Source: Smithellaceae bacterium
GTDB lineage: Bacteria; Desulfobacterota; Syntrophia; Syntrophales; JAQULV01
NCBI GenBank assembly: GCA_028718405.1
Contig: JAQULV010000143.1
Span: forward strand, 1 to 5,059
Direction: 5' to 3'
Length of the DNA stretch: 5,059 nt
Shown: piece by piece, positions 1 through 4,961 of the stretch
Position numbering within the stretch: the stretch's first letter is position 1
How the letters are laid out: every line of letters starts with the position of its first letter
Notes under the pieces: model-generated
What the model was told of the DNA's origin: nothing
The model's database searches: none
Seen by the model: the letters and a program-made list of their open reading frames with translations, nothing else
Translations under genes and position numbers: made by a program

Positions 1-942
1 GAGAGCCTCATTGTCCTGGGAGGGGGGGCAGTCGGGCTGGAGATCGCCCAGGCCTTCGCCCGCTTGGGGTCCGAGGTGACGATCGTGGAGTTTACGGAGA
101 GGATCCTGGGCGGCGAAGATGAGGACCTGACGGATATCCTGAGACTGCGACTGGAGACGGAAGGAATAAAGTTCCTCACCTCCACCAAGGTCACCAAGGC
201 GGAAAAAACTCCCCCCGGCGTGAGACTCCACCTCGCCCCCGCCTCGGGGGCAGGCGATTCGCGCCGGATCGAGGTACAGGCCCTGCTCGTGGCGGCGGGA
301 AGAATCCCCAACACAGAGGGACTCGCCCTGGATAAGACCGGCGTATCCTACGGACCGCGCGGGATTGCGACCGACGACCGACTGAGGACAAACGTCCCCC
401 ATATCTTCGCCTGCGGCGACGTGAACGGAAAACTCCCGTTCACACACGTGGCCGGCTACGAGGCGGGTATCGCCCTCGCCAATGCGGTACTCAGACTGCC
501 CAGGAAGGCCGACTACGATAAGATCGGCTGGTGCACCTACACGGACCCCGAGATCGCGAGCATCGGCTGGAACGAAATACGGGCAAGAAATGCCGGGCTG
601 ACGTACCGGTTGTGGGAAGAGGAGTTCCTCGTCAACGACCGGGCCCAGGCGGAAGGGGAGACATCAGGAAAGATCAAGCTCCTCTTATCGCCCCAGGGCA
701 GTATCCTGGGATGCCAGATCGTGGGCGCCCGGGCAGGCGATCTGATCCACGAATGGGTCCTTGCCGTCTCCGCGGGGGTTAAGCTTTCCGCCGTGGCCGG
801 CACCGTTCACCTCTACCCCAACCTCTCGGAGATCTCGAAGACCGTGGCGGGCAACTTCTTCGCGGAAAAGATCTTCAGCGAGAAGACAAAAAAAATCCTT
901 CATTATCTGCTCGGTCTCAAGGGGAGGGCCTGCGGGGTGTGA
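1..942 (+). CDS. Mercuric-reductase-like / dihydrolipoamide-dehydrogenase-family FAD-NAD(P) oxidoreductase, 5' partial
   Basis: Flavoprotein of the class I pyridine nucleotide-disulfide oxidoreductase family (Lpd/glutathione reductase/MerA type), which passes electrons between NAD(P)H, FAD and a disulfide or other acceptor in the cytoplasm. The reading frame is open from base 1; 313 residues are visible of a usual 450-550, so the FAD-binding N-terminus and the CxxxxC redox motif lie outside. Visible in order: NAD(P)-binding GGGAVGLE (residues 7-14); a glutamate ending the second strand (VEF, residue 30), which usually favours NAD over NADP; AAGRIPNTEGL; the FAD-contacting FACGDVNG (136-143); the dimerisation domain starting YTDPEIASIG (180-189); and the C-terminal HLYPNLSE (270-277). 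The position that is catalytic His in Lpd (HPT) is Tyr here. The C-terminus RACGV has one Cys, not the Cys-Cys pair of true MerA, so mercury reduction is doubtful. The end overlaps the convergent glycosyltransferase gene by 26 bases. The family is secure; the substrate is unknown. Confidence 0.93.
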   Translation, partial: ESLIVLGGGAVGLEIAQAFARLGSEVTIVEFTERILGGEDEDLTDILRLRLETEGIKFLTSTKVTKAEKTPPGVRLHLAPASGAGDSRRIEVQALLVAAGRIPNTEGLALDKTGVSYGPRGIATDDRLRTNVPHIFACGDVNGKLPFTHVAGYEAGIALANAVLRLPRKADYDKIGWCTYTDPEIASIGWNEIRARNAGLTYRLWEEEFLVNDRAQAEGETSGKIKLLLSPQGSILGCQIVGARAGDLIHEWVLAVSAGVKLSAVAGTVHLYPNLSEISKTVAGNFFAEKIFSEKTKKILHYLLGLKGRACGV

Positions 943-1600
943 GGTCAAGATCCGCCAACAGCGCGGCCGTACGCGGACAGGAACGAGCGGCGGCGCTTTC
1001 CCTCTTCAGCGCTCTTAGATCCTCGATCGTATCGATGTCGCGCCAGAACGGGGCGATACATACCTTGAGTCCTGCGTTTTTGATCCTCTCCAGGCTGAGT
1101 CCGAAAACCTCCTTCTCCCCCCAAGGAATCCCGGAAAAAACAGTGGGGAGAAATCTTTCCCGTCTGAAACCGATCAGGTAATAGCCACCGTCATAGGCGG
1201 GGCCAATGACCGCATCCAGCTCTTCCAGGGCGCCCAAGGCCATCGTGACGATGTCGGCGGGAAGATCGGGACAGTCGCTGCCGATGAGAATCGCCTTCGC
1301 AAACCCTTCCGCGAAGCACGCCTGAAAAGCCTCTCTCATCCTCTCTCCCAGATCCGATCCCACCTGGGGAAGGTAGGAGCGGCAGCCGGGGAAACATGAT
1401 TTGATCTCCTGCGTTTTGTCGGCGGGCGTAAAGGCCAGACGCAAATGCCCCCGGCAGCCGCCCAGCATCTCGATAAGATCGGCGACAAAGCATGTGTAGA
1501 GCCTGCAAACCGCCTCCTCAGGCAGGTCGCCTAAAAGACGCGTCTTGACCTTCCCCTGTTCAGGATAGCGGGCGAAGACGATGAGGCAATGGTCGTTCAT
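917..1600 (-). CDS. TIGR04282 / DUF2064 family glycosyltransferase (GT-A fold)
   Basis: Predicted cytoplasmic nucleotide-sugar-dependent transferase of 227 residues, close to the usual family length. Visible family motifs: FARYPEQGKVKTRL near the N-terminus (9-22), the nucleotide-binding segment expected for a GT-A or nucleotidyltransferase-like fold; QVGSDLGERM (79-88); ILIGSDCPDL (104-113); GPAYDGGYYLIG (133-144); and WRDIDTIEDL (186-195). TIGR04282 members are labelled arsenosugar-biosynthesis glycosyltransferases because many sit beside an arsenosugar radical SAM enzyme and a TIGR04283 glycosyltransferase. Neither partner is visible here, so the arsenosugar role is not supported by this window alone. 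The ATG at 1600 is chosen because a GGAGGT Shine-Dalgarno lies 7 bases upstream; the frame stays open to 1990 but the upstream part is antisense to the hydroxylase gene. It starts 5 bases after the hydroxylase stop, so the two are probably co-transcribed and translationally coupled. Its 3' end overlaps the convergent oxidoreductase. Confidence 0.9.
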   Translation of the reverse strand: MNDHCLIVFARYPEQGKVKTRLLGDLPEEAVCRLYTCFVADLIEMLGGCRGHLRLAFTPADKTQEIKSCFPGCRSYLPQVGSDLGERMREAFQACFAEGFAKAILIGSDCPDLPADIVTMALGALEELDAVIGPAYDGGYYLIGFRRERFLPTVFSGIPWGEKEVFGLSLERIKNAGLKVCIAPFWRDIDTIEDLRALKRESAAARSCPRTAALLADLDLTPRRPSP

Positions 1601-1605
1601 CGCGG

Positions 1606-2427
1606 CTACCTCCGCGGTTCGACAAAGGGCATAGCCAGCATCCGGGACAGGGTAACGCTTTCGTCTTCCGGGTATTGGCTGAGGCCGATGGTCATCCCCA
1701 GATGGCCGGCGGCCGGCTGCGGCCGGTAGGTGCCGAAGATCCGGTCCCACCAGGGAAGATTGAATCCGTAGTTGCTGTTCGTCTCCTTGACTATTGCCGA
1801 ATGATGGACGCGGTGCATGTCGGGCGTCACCGTCAGAAGGCGTAAGACATGATCCAGTTTCAGAGGCAGAAAGATGTTTCCATGGTTGAACATGGAGGTC
1901 GCGTTCAGGGCAATCTCGAAGAGGAGGACCGCTATGGCGGGCGCCCCGGAAATACCCACCGCGGCGAGTTTGATCAGCATGGAGCAGCATATCTCCAGTG
2001 GATGAAAGCGAAAGCCCGTGGTGACGTCGATATCCAGATCGCTGTGGTGCATACGGTGCATCCGCCAGAACAGAGGCAGGACGTGGAAAAGGACATGCTG
2101 CCCATAGATCGTCAGATCAAGGAATAAGAAACCCGTGAGCAAGGCAACCGGATAAGGAACCCCGAAGAGGTTCAGAATTCCCCAGCCCCGCTGGCCGCAG
2201 AGGATGGCGAACCCCACGGGAAGCAGCGGGAAGATGAGGCGAAGCAGGGCCGTATCACCTGCGACGATCGCGAGGTTGCGCCCCCAGCGTCTCGCCCTCC
2301 CTGTTTTCTGAGGGCGACGTGGCCAGCGGCGCTCCGCCCCGGCGACGATGCCGAAGATGATCAGGAAGAATCCCATTCTCAGGGGGGCCTCCCAAGAAAA
2401 CATACCTGTGGCGTCGGTGGCAAGCAT
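1606..2427 (-). CDS. Sterol desaturase / fatty acid hydroxylase superfamily integral membrane protein
   Basis: Predicted di-iron membrane oxygenase of 273 residues; the superfamily hydroxylates or desaturates lipid substrates (sterols, fatty acids, carotenoids, alkylglycerols). The histidine clusters that bind the two irons are present: HVLFH (111-115), HRMHHSD (124-130), H142 in GFRFHPLE, FNHGN (180-184) and HRVHHS (205-210), followed by the typical NYGFNLPWWDRIFGTY (219-234). Hydrophobic segments around 16-31, 52-76, 92-108, 146-175 and possibly 193-201 fit a protein embedded in the inner membrane with the metal site on the cytoplasmic face. The ATG at 2427 has only a weak AGAG upstream; a second ATG at 2403 (MFSWEAP) is possible and would remove 8 residues. 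It is the middle gene of a trio, 24 bases after the DUF1499 lipoprotein gene and 5 bases before the glycosyltransferase. The dioxygen requirement of the family would be notable if the host is an anaerobe. Substrate cannot be inferred. Confidence 0.92.
   Translation of the reverse strand: MLATDATGMFSWEAPLRMGFFLIIFGIVAGAERRWPRRPQKTGRARRWGRNLAIVAGDTALLRLIFPLLPVGFAILCGQRGWGILNLFGVPYPVALLTGFLFLDLTIYGQHVLFHVLPLFWRMHRMHHSDLDIDVTTGFRFHPLEICCSMLIKLAAVGISGAPAIAVLLFEIALNATSMFNHGNIFLPLKLDHVLRLLTVTPDMHRVHHSAIVKETNSNYGFNLPWWDRIFGTYRPQPAAGHLGMTIGLSQYPEDESVTLSRMLAMPFVEPRR
1608..1613 (-). promoter_or_regulatory. Shine-Dalgarno of the glycosyltransferase gene
   Basis: Read on the minus strand this is GGAGGT, 7 bases before the ATG at 1600, and it lies within the last codons and stop of the upstream hydroxylase gene. 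It fixes the glycosyltransferase start well inside a longer open frame and suggests coupled translation. Confidence 0.75.
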
Positions 2428-2451
2428 CTTTAGTCTCTGTGTTGGTCGGCG

Positions 2452-2895
2452 TCAGGCGGTTTCTAAGAAACGGCGGCGTATCTGCTCGACCCTTTTGCGA
2501 TTCACACCGAGATCGGAGTAGCCGACCCGCGAAGCGGAACGGACGTGGATCGTTCTGCCGTCCGGAGCAAAGAGGAACTCCACGTCGTCGACAAACCGAA
2601 AGATCAGCGAAGTGAACTCCACGTGGAGGTAACCGTCGGTCTCGGCAACGATGCGGCTGCGCGGAAAAGACGCGATGACCTTGATGAGCCTGGCTTCGGC
2701 GGCGCCGGGCGACCCTTCATAATGGAGGGGTTCCGTGAAGTGGGCGCTGTCGGCGCTCTGCGAGGAGACACAGTTGGGAGAAGAGGGACAGGGGGAAAGG
2801 CTTCCGTCCGCGGCGCCGAGGTTGCGCGGCCGCGACCCGGAACAGCCGAGAACTACCGCCGCACCGACGAGCAGATACAGCATTGTTTTTGCCAT
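2452..2895 (-). CDS. DUF1499 family lipoprotein
   Basis: Envelope lipoprotein of 147 residues with a DUF1499 domain; the molecular function of the family is not established. The N-terminus MAKTMLYLLVGAAVVLGC is a lipoprotein signal with the lipobox VLGC, predicting lipidation at Cys18 and a mature protein of about 130 residues. DUF1499 hallmarks are CPSSPNCVSS (36-45) with its two cysteines, then HVEFTSLIFRFVDDVEF (91-107) and a basic C-terminal stretch containing VRSASRVGYSDLGVNRKR (118-135). The lipobox next to a complete domain supports a full-length gene. The ATG at 2895 is preceded by a near-ideal AAAGGAGGTG, which decides it over the ATG at 2883. It is the first gene of the minus-strand operon, ahead of the hydroxylase-family gene, so its job may relate to envelope lipids; that link is inference. 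Confidence 0.92.
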   Translation of the reverse strand: MAKTMLYLLVGAAVVLGCSGSRPRNLGAADGSLSPCPSSPNCVSSQSADSAHFTEPLHYEGSPGAAEARLIKVIASFPRSRIVAETDGYLHVEFTSLIFRFVDDVEFLFAPDGRTIHVRSASRVGYSDLGVNRKRVEQIRRRFLETA

Positions 2896-2902
2896 GGCCG
2901 GG

Positions 2903-2912
2903 CACCTCCTTT
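2903..2912 (-). promoter_or_regulatory. Strong Shine-Dalgarno of the DUF1499 gene
   Basis: Read on the minus strand this is AAAGGAGGTG, 7 bases before the ATG at 2895. It is an almost full match to the anti-Shine-Dalgarno and fixes the start. Confidence 0.85.
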
Positions 2913-2919
2913 CGCTTTC

Positions 2920-2948
2920 AGGATAACAATAAGTTTCCGCTCAGGCAA
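2920..2948 (-). promoter_or_regulatory. Candidate sigma70-type promoter of the minus-strand trio
   Basis: On the minus strand, TTGCCT (2948-2943) is followed after 17 bases by TATCCT (2925-2920), a 4/6 match at each box with ideal spacing. Transcription would begin near 2913, just ahead of the ribosome site, giving a very short leader. The match is modest and found by eye; another promoter further upstream is possible. Confidence 0.25.
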
Positions 2949-2976
2949 CATTATTTACCCAGGCCCTCGCACTCCT

Positions 2977-3005
2977 TATGTCTGGCACGACATATGTCAT
3001 ATAAT
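2977..3005 (+). promoter_or_regulatory. Candidate regulated promoter with inverted-repeat operator
   Basis: A perfect TATAAT lies at 3000-3005. Directly upstream is TATGTC (2977-2982), six bases (TGGCAC), then GACATATGTC (2989-2998), itself a perfect 10-bp palindrome. That makes three copies of one 6-bp half-site in alternating orientation. There is no good -35 box at 16-18 bases (TATGTC or TTATGT occupy it), as expected for a promoter needing an activator or controlled by a repressor. It would drive the zinc-ribbon gene with a start near 3012; it lies in the divergent gap and could also influence the lipoprotein operon. Alternatively, TGGCACGACATATGTC at 2983-2998 resembles a sigma54 -24/-12 element with a perfect -24 half and GT in place of GC at -12. 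Confidence 0.4.
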
Positions 3006-3093
3006 ACTACTTGACGCAGGGGAAAAAGATATGGCAAGAAAACAGCCGCTACAGTGGAGCTGGTCGCCGTTGATGTCCCCAATACAGTTGTGT

Positions 3094-3099
3094 GAAGGA
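3094..3099 (+). promoter_or_regulatory. Ribosome binding site deciding the zinc-ribbon start
   Basis: GAAGGA lies 4 bases before the GTG at 3104. It favours this start over the GTG at 3092, which has no purine-rich stretch in front. Confidence 0.45.
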
Positions 3100-3103
3100 T
3101 GCC

Positions 3104-3361
3104 GTGACATCAAAGAGATGCCCGTCTTGCAACTCAATCAGCATTATGAAGAGCCATACCAAAGGGGCCAAGGACAAACTGTTCAAGCTTGTCGGGTTCA
3201 AGACTTACCGCTGTCGGGATTGCAGTTGGCGCGGCTACATCCTGGATAGGAACGCGGCCTCCGCCGCCTTCAGCCTCTCTCTTACAAAACTGCTTATCCT
3301 TGCCGCCGCCATCCTCTCCGCCGCGGCAACGCTTTTCCTGATCTCCTTTCTGAAATGGTAA
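3104..3361 (+). CDS. Small zinc-ribbon protein with C-terminal transmembrane helix
   Basis: Hypothetical protein of 85 residues (89 if started at the GTG at 3092). It opens with a zinc-ribbon-like CPSC (just after the start) paired with CRDC about 30 residues later, followed by SWRGY; basic residues lie between the pairs. Four correctly spaced cysteines indicate one structural zinc. The C-terminal third is a hydrophobic stretch from about residue 60 to 82 ending in LKW, a single membrane helix, so the ribbon is probably cytoplasmic and tethered to the inner membrane. The GTG at 3104 is preferred because GAAGGA precedes it by 4 bases; the GTG at 3092 has no ribosome site. The gene ends in tandem in-frame stops TAATAA. 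Similar small ribbon proteins are common and uncharacterised. The function is not recognised; a role in binding nucleic acid or protein partners is only a possibility. Confidence 0.7.
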   Translation: MTSKRCPSCNSISIMKSHTKGAKDKLFKLVGFKTYRCRDCSWRGYILDRNAASAAFSLSLTKLLILAAAILSAAATLFLISFLKW

Positions 3362-3386
3362 TAACCGGGTACGCTCCGGTCAGCCG

Positions 3387-3414
3387 TTGACAAAGATAAC
3401 CCCTTGTGCAAAAT
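3387..3414 (+). promoter_or_regulatory. Candidate sigma70 promoter for the protease-VTT operon
   Basis: A perfect TTGACA (3387-3392) is followed after 16 bases by CAAAAT (3409-3414), a 4/6 match to the -10 box. The start point would be near 3421, leaving a leader of about 65 bases before the ATG at 3488. It sits in the only gap ahead of the two-gene operon. The good -35 box and position support it; the -10 is weak. Confidence 0.4.
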
Positions 3415-3487
3415 AGAAGTAGTATGCGTCATCCGGTGTGAAATCCACCCGGAGATACGGTACCGATCCGAGCTCAAGACTGCCGCC

Positions 3488-4231
3488 ATGAAAACTACTC
3501 CCCTTGCCGGAAGGATAATTCGAGAAGATGATACCGGAAGCCGGACGGCCCGTCTCGGCAAACGTTTTCCGTCGGGCAGACCCGACGAGGGCGAAGCGCT
3601 GCAGAGGCGGACGGGCCCCTGGCCGGTCTTTCTCGCTGCCTGTCTTCTGGTCTTGTCCGCCGTGAGTTTGGCGGCCGCCGCACAATACTACCACTGGACG
3701 GACGAGCACGGCGTCACCCACGTCTCCAACCAGCCCCCGGAAGGGTCGCTTGCGGGAAGAGGTTTGAACACGGTAACCATCACCGAGGATAAGCCGGCAC
3801 CCGATGCCGGGAGGGAAACGGCCGGCGCAAACGGCGAGTACGTCGTTCCCTTCCGTAAACTGCACGGCGGCATGGTGGTCGACGCAACCATCAACGATAC
3901 GATTCCCGTTCGATTGCTCGTCGATACGGGCAGCAGCACAACGGTCATCAATGTCAGGCTGCTGGATAGATTCAGCGTGCCGCCGCCGATGCTGCCAATG
4001 AAAGGCAAGGCCATTACCGCCGCCGGGGCGGTGGAGGTCAATATCATTATGATCGACAAGATTGATGTGGGCGGGGCGGTGAAGAGAAACGTGCCGGCCA
4101 TCTACAGCGACGAGAAATACGACCTGGAGGGCTATGACGGCCTTTTGGGGATGAGTTTCCTATCCGATTTCCTCTTCACCATCGACAGCGAAAAGAACGT
4201 GCTCCACCTAAAGAGACGCCAGCCGGAATAG
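3488..4231 (+). CDS. Exported DUF4124 / retropepsin-like aspartic protease
   Basis: Protein of 247 residues, probably acting in the periplasm. From the ATG at 3488 there is a hydrophilic stretch of about 45 residues, a hydrophobic segment WPVFLAACLLVLSAVSLA (45-62) ending in AAAAQ that resembles a signal-peptidase site, then a DUF4124-like segment (YYHWTDEHGVTHVSNQPPE, 67-85). After a linker comes a clan AA, retropepsin-like domain: LLVDTGSSTTVI (143-154) with the catalytic Asp in DTGS, and the second family signature GYDGLLGMSFL (215-225). Such single-DTG proteins must dimerise to form an active site. No Shine-Dalgarno precedes 3488, and the N-terminal arm is long for a signal peptide, so the start is uncertain or the segment is a membrane anchor. 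The frame extends up to a TTG at 3404, which overlaps the putative promoter and is less likely. The downstream VTT gene follows after 13 bases. The substrate is unknown. Confidence 0.85.
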   Translation: MKTTPLAGRIIREDDTGSRTARLGKRFPSGRPDEGEALQRRTGPWPVFLAACLLVLSAVSLAAAAQYYHWTDEHGVTHVSNQPPEGSLAGRGLNTVTITEDKPAPDAGRETAGANGEYVVPFRKLHGGMVVDATINDTIPVRLLVDTGSSTTVINVRLLDRFSVPPPMLPMKGKAITAAGAVEVNIIMIDKIDVGGAVKRNVPAIYSDEKYDLEGYDGLLGMSFLSDFLFTIDSEKNVLHLKRRQPE

Positions 4232-4232
4232 C

Positions 4233-4237
4233 GAGGA
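4233..4237 (+). promoter_or_regulatory. Shine-Dalgarno of the VTT-domain gene
   Basis: GAGGA lies 7 bases before the ATG at 4245, immediately after the protease stop codon. It supports the chosen start and co-transcription of the two genes. Confidence 0.65.
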
Positions 4238-4244
4238 CGTCGCG

Positions 4245-4961
4245 ATGAACGAAGACGCCACAGCTCCCGTAAGCCCCACCGGGAAGAAACGACTGCGCCT
4301 GGCCTTTCTGATCGTCCTGATCGGGGTTTTGATCGTAGCGGCCCGGATATGGAACGTGGGCGCCGGTCTGGAGGCTTTACGCAACTGGATTGCCGGTCTC
4401 GGTCCTTACGGATCCCTGGCCTACGTTCTTATCTATATAGCGGCTGTCGTCGTCGCTGTGCCGGGCGCGGCCATTACCGTCGCCGGCGCGGCCCTCTTCG
4501 GGCCCCTTTGGGGGGTGGTCCTGGTGAGCATCGCCTCCACCACCGGGGCGGCTCTGGCCTTTCTCATCTCCCGTTACGCGGCCCGCGATTTTGTCTTCCG
4601 GCGCCTGTCGACAAACGAGAAATTCCTGAAGCTTGATCGTATGACCGAAAAGCACGGCGCGATCATCGTGGCGCTCACCAGGCTCGTGCCGCTTTTCCCT
4701 TTCAATCTTCTCAATTACGGATTCGGGCTCACGGCCATTCCCTTTAAGACCTATCTCTTCTGGTCATGGCTCTGCATGCTTCCGGGGACGATCCTCTACG
4801 TCGCGGGCACCGATGCCGTGCTCGGGGCCCTCTCCCGCGGGAGATTTCCCGGGGCGGCCGCCGCGGTGCTTTCTGCCGCCGTAATTGTCATCATCGTCCT
4901 GGGAAGATACGCCCGCAAAAGGCTTCGGGAAAAGGATAAGAAGGGATTCGAGCAGGGATAG
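4245..4961 (+). CDS. TVP38/TMEM64 family (VTT domain) inner-membrane protein
   Basis: Polytopic membrane protein of 238 residues, the normal length for the TVP38/TMEM64 (SNARE-associated, VTT/DedA superfamily) family, whose members are linked to lipid transport or scrambling and membrane homeostasis. Visible family features: a first helix at about 18-34; helix and re-entrant loop region VPGAAITVAGAALFGPLWG (72-90); GAALAFLISRYAAR (101-114); the signature LTRLVPLFPFNLLNYGFGLT (144-163) with conserved Arg, prolines and Asn; a helix near 168-188 running into YVAGTDA; and a last helix at 203-220 followed by a basic, charged tail. It starts 13 bases after the protease stop with its own Shine-Dalgarno, so the pair forms an operon. 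VTT proteins often neighbour, or are fused to, flavin disulfide oxidoreductases like the one at the window start. Family is secure; cargo is unknown. Confidence 0.93.
   Translation: MNEDATAPVSPTGKKRLRLAFLIVLIGVLIVAARIWNVGAGLEALRNWIAGLGPYGSLAYVLIYIAAVVVAVPGAAITVAGAALFGPLWGVVLVSIASTTGAALAFLISRYAARDFVFRRLSTNEKFLKLDRMTEKHGAIIVALTRLVPLFPFNLLNYGFGLTAIPFKTYLFWSWLCMLPGTILYVAGTDAVLGALSRGRFPGAAAAVLSAAVIVIIVLGRYARKRLREKDKKGFEQG

Noticed and set aside
1700..1730. GGCCGG-rich repeated stretch inside the hydroxylase gene.
   Set aside because: It encodes an Ala/Pro/Gly-rich piece of the protein and is explained by high GC codon use.
1601..1990. N-terminal extension of the glycosyltransferase frame up to 1990.
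   Set aside because: The family's conserved start motif begins just after the ATG at 1600, which has its own Shine-Dalgarno, and the extension is antisense to the hydroxylase gene.
2545..3249. Long plus-strand frame of 234 codons.
   Set aside because: Its first half is antisense to the clearly conserved DUF1499 gene and its last part is out of frame with the zinc ribbon; only the ATG at 3031 within it merits attention.
3364..3380. Hairpin ACCGG-N7-CCGGT right after the zinc-ribbon stop, as a possible terminator.
   Set aside because: The stem is only 5-6 bp and no T-tract follows on either strand, so it does not qualify as an intrinsic terminator.
3404..3487. TTG start at 3404 for the protease.
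   Set aside because: It would place the start on top of the TTGACA/CAAAAT promoter candidate, has no ribosome site, and adds 28 residues with no family resemblance.
4831..4844. Perfect 14-bp palindrome TCTCCCGCGGGAGA.
   Set aside because: It lies within the VTT coding region in GC-rich codons and has no second copy nearby; likely chance.
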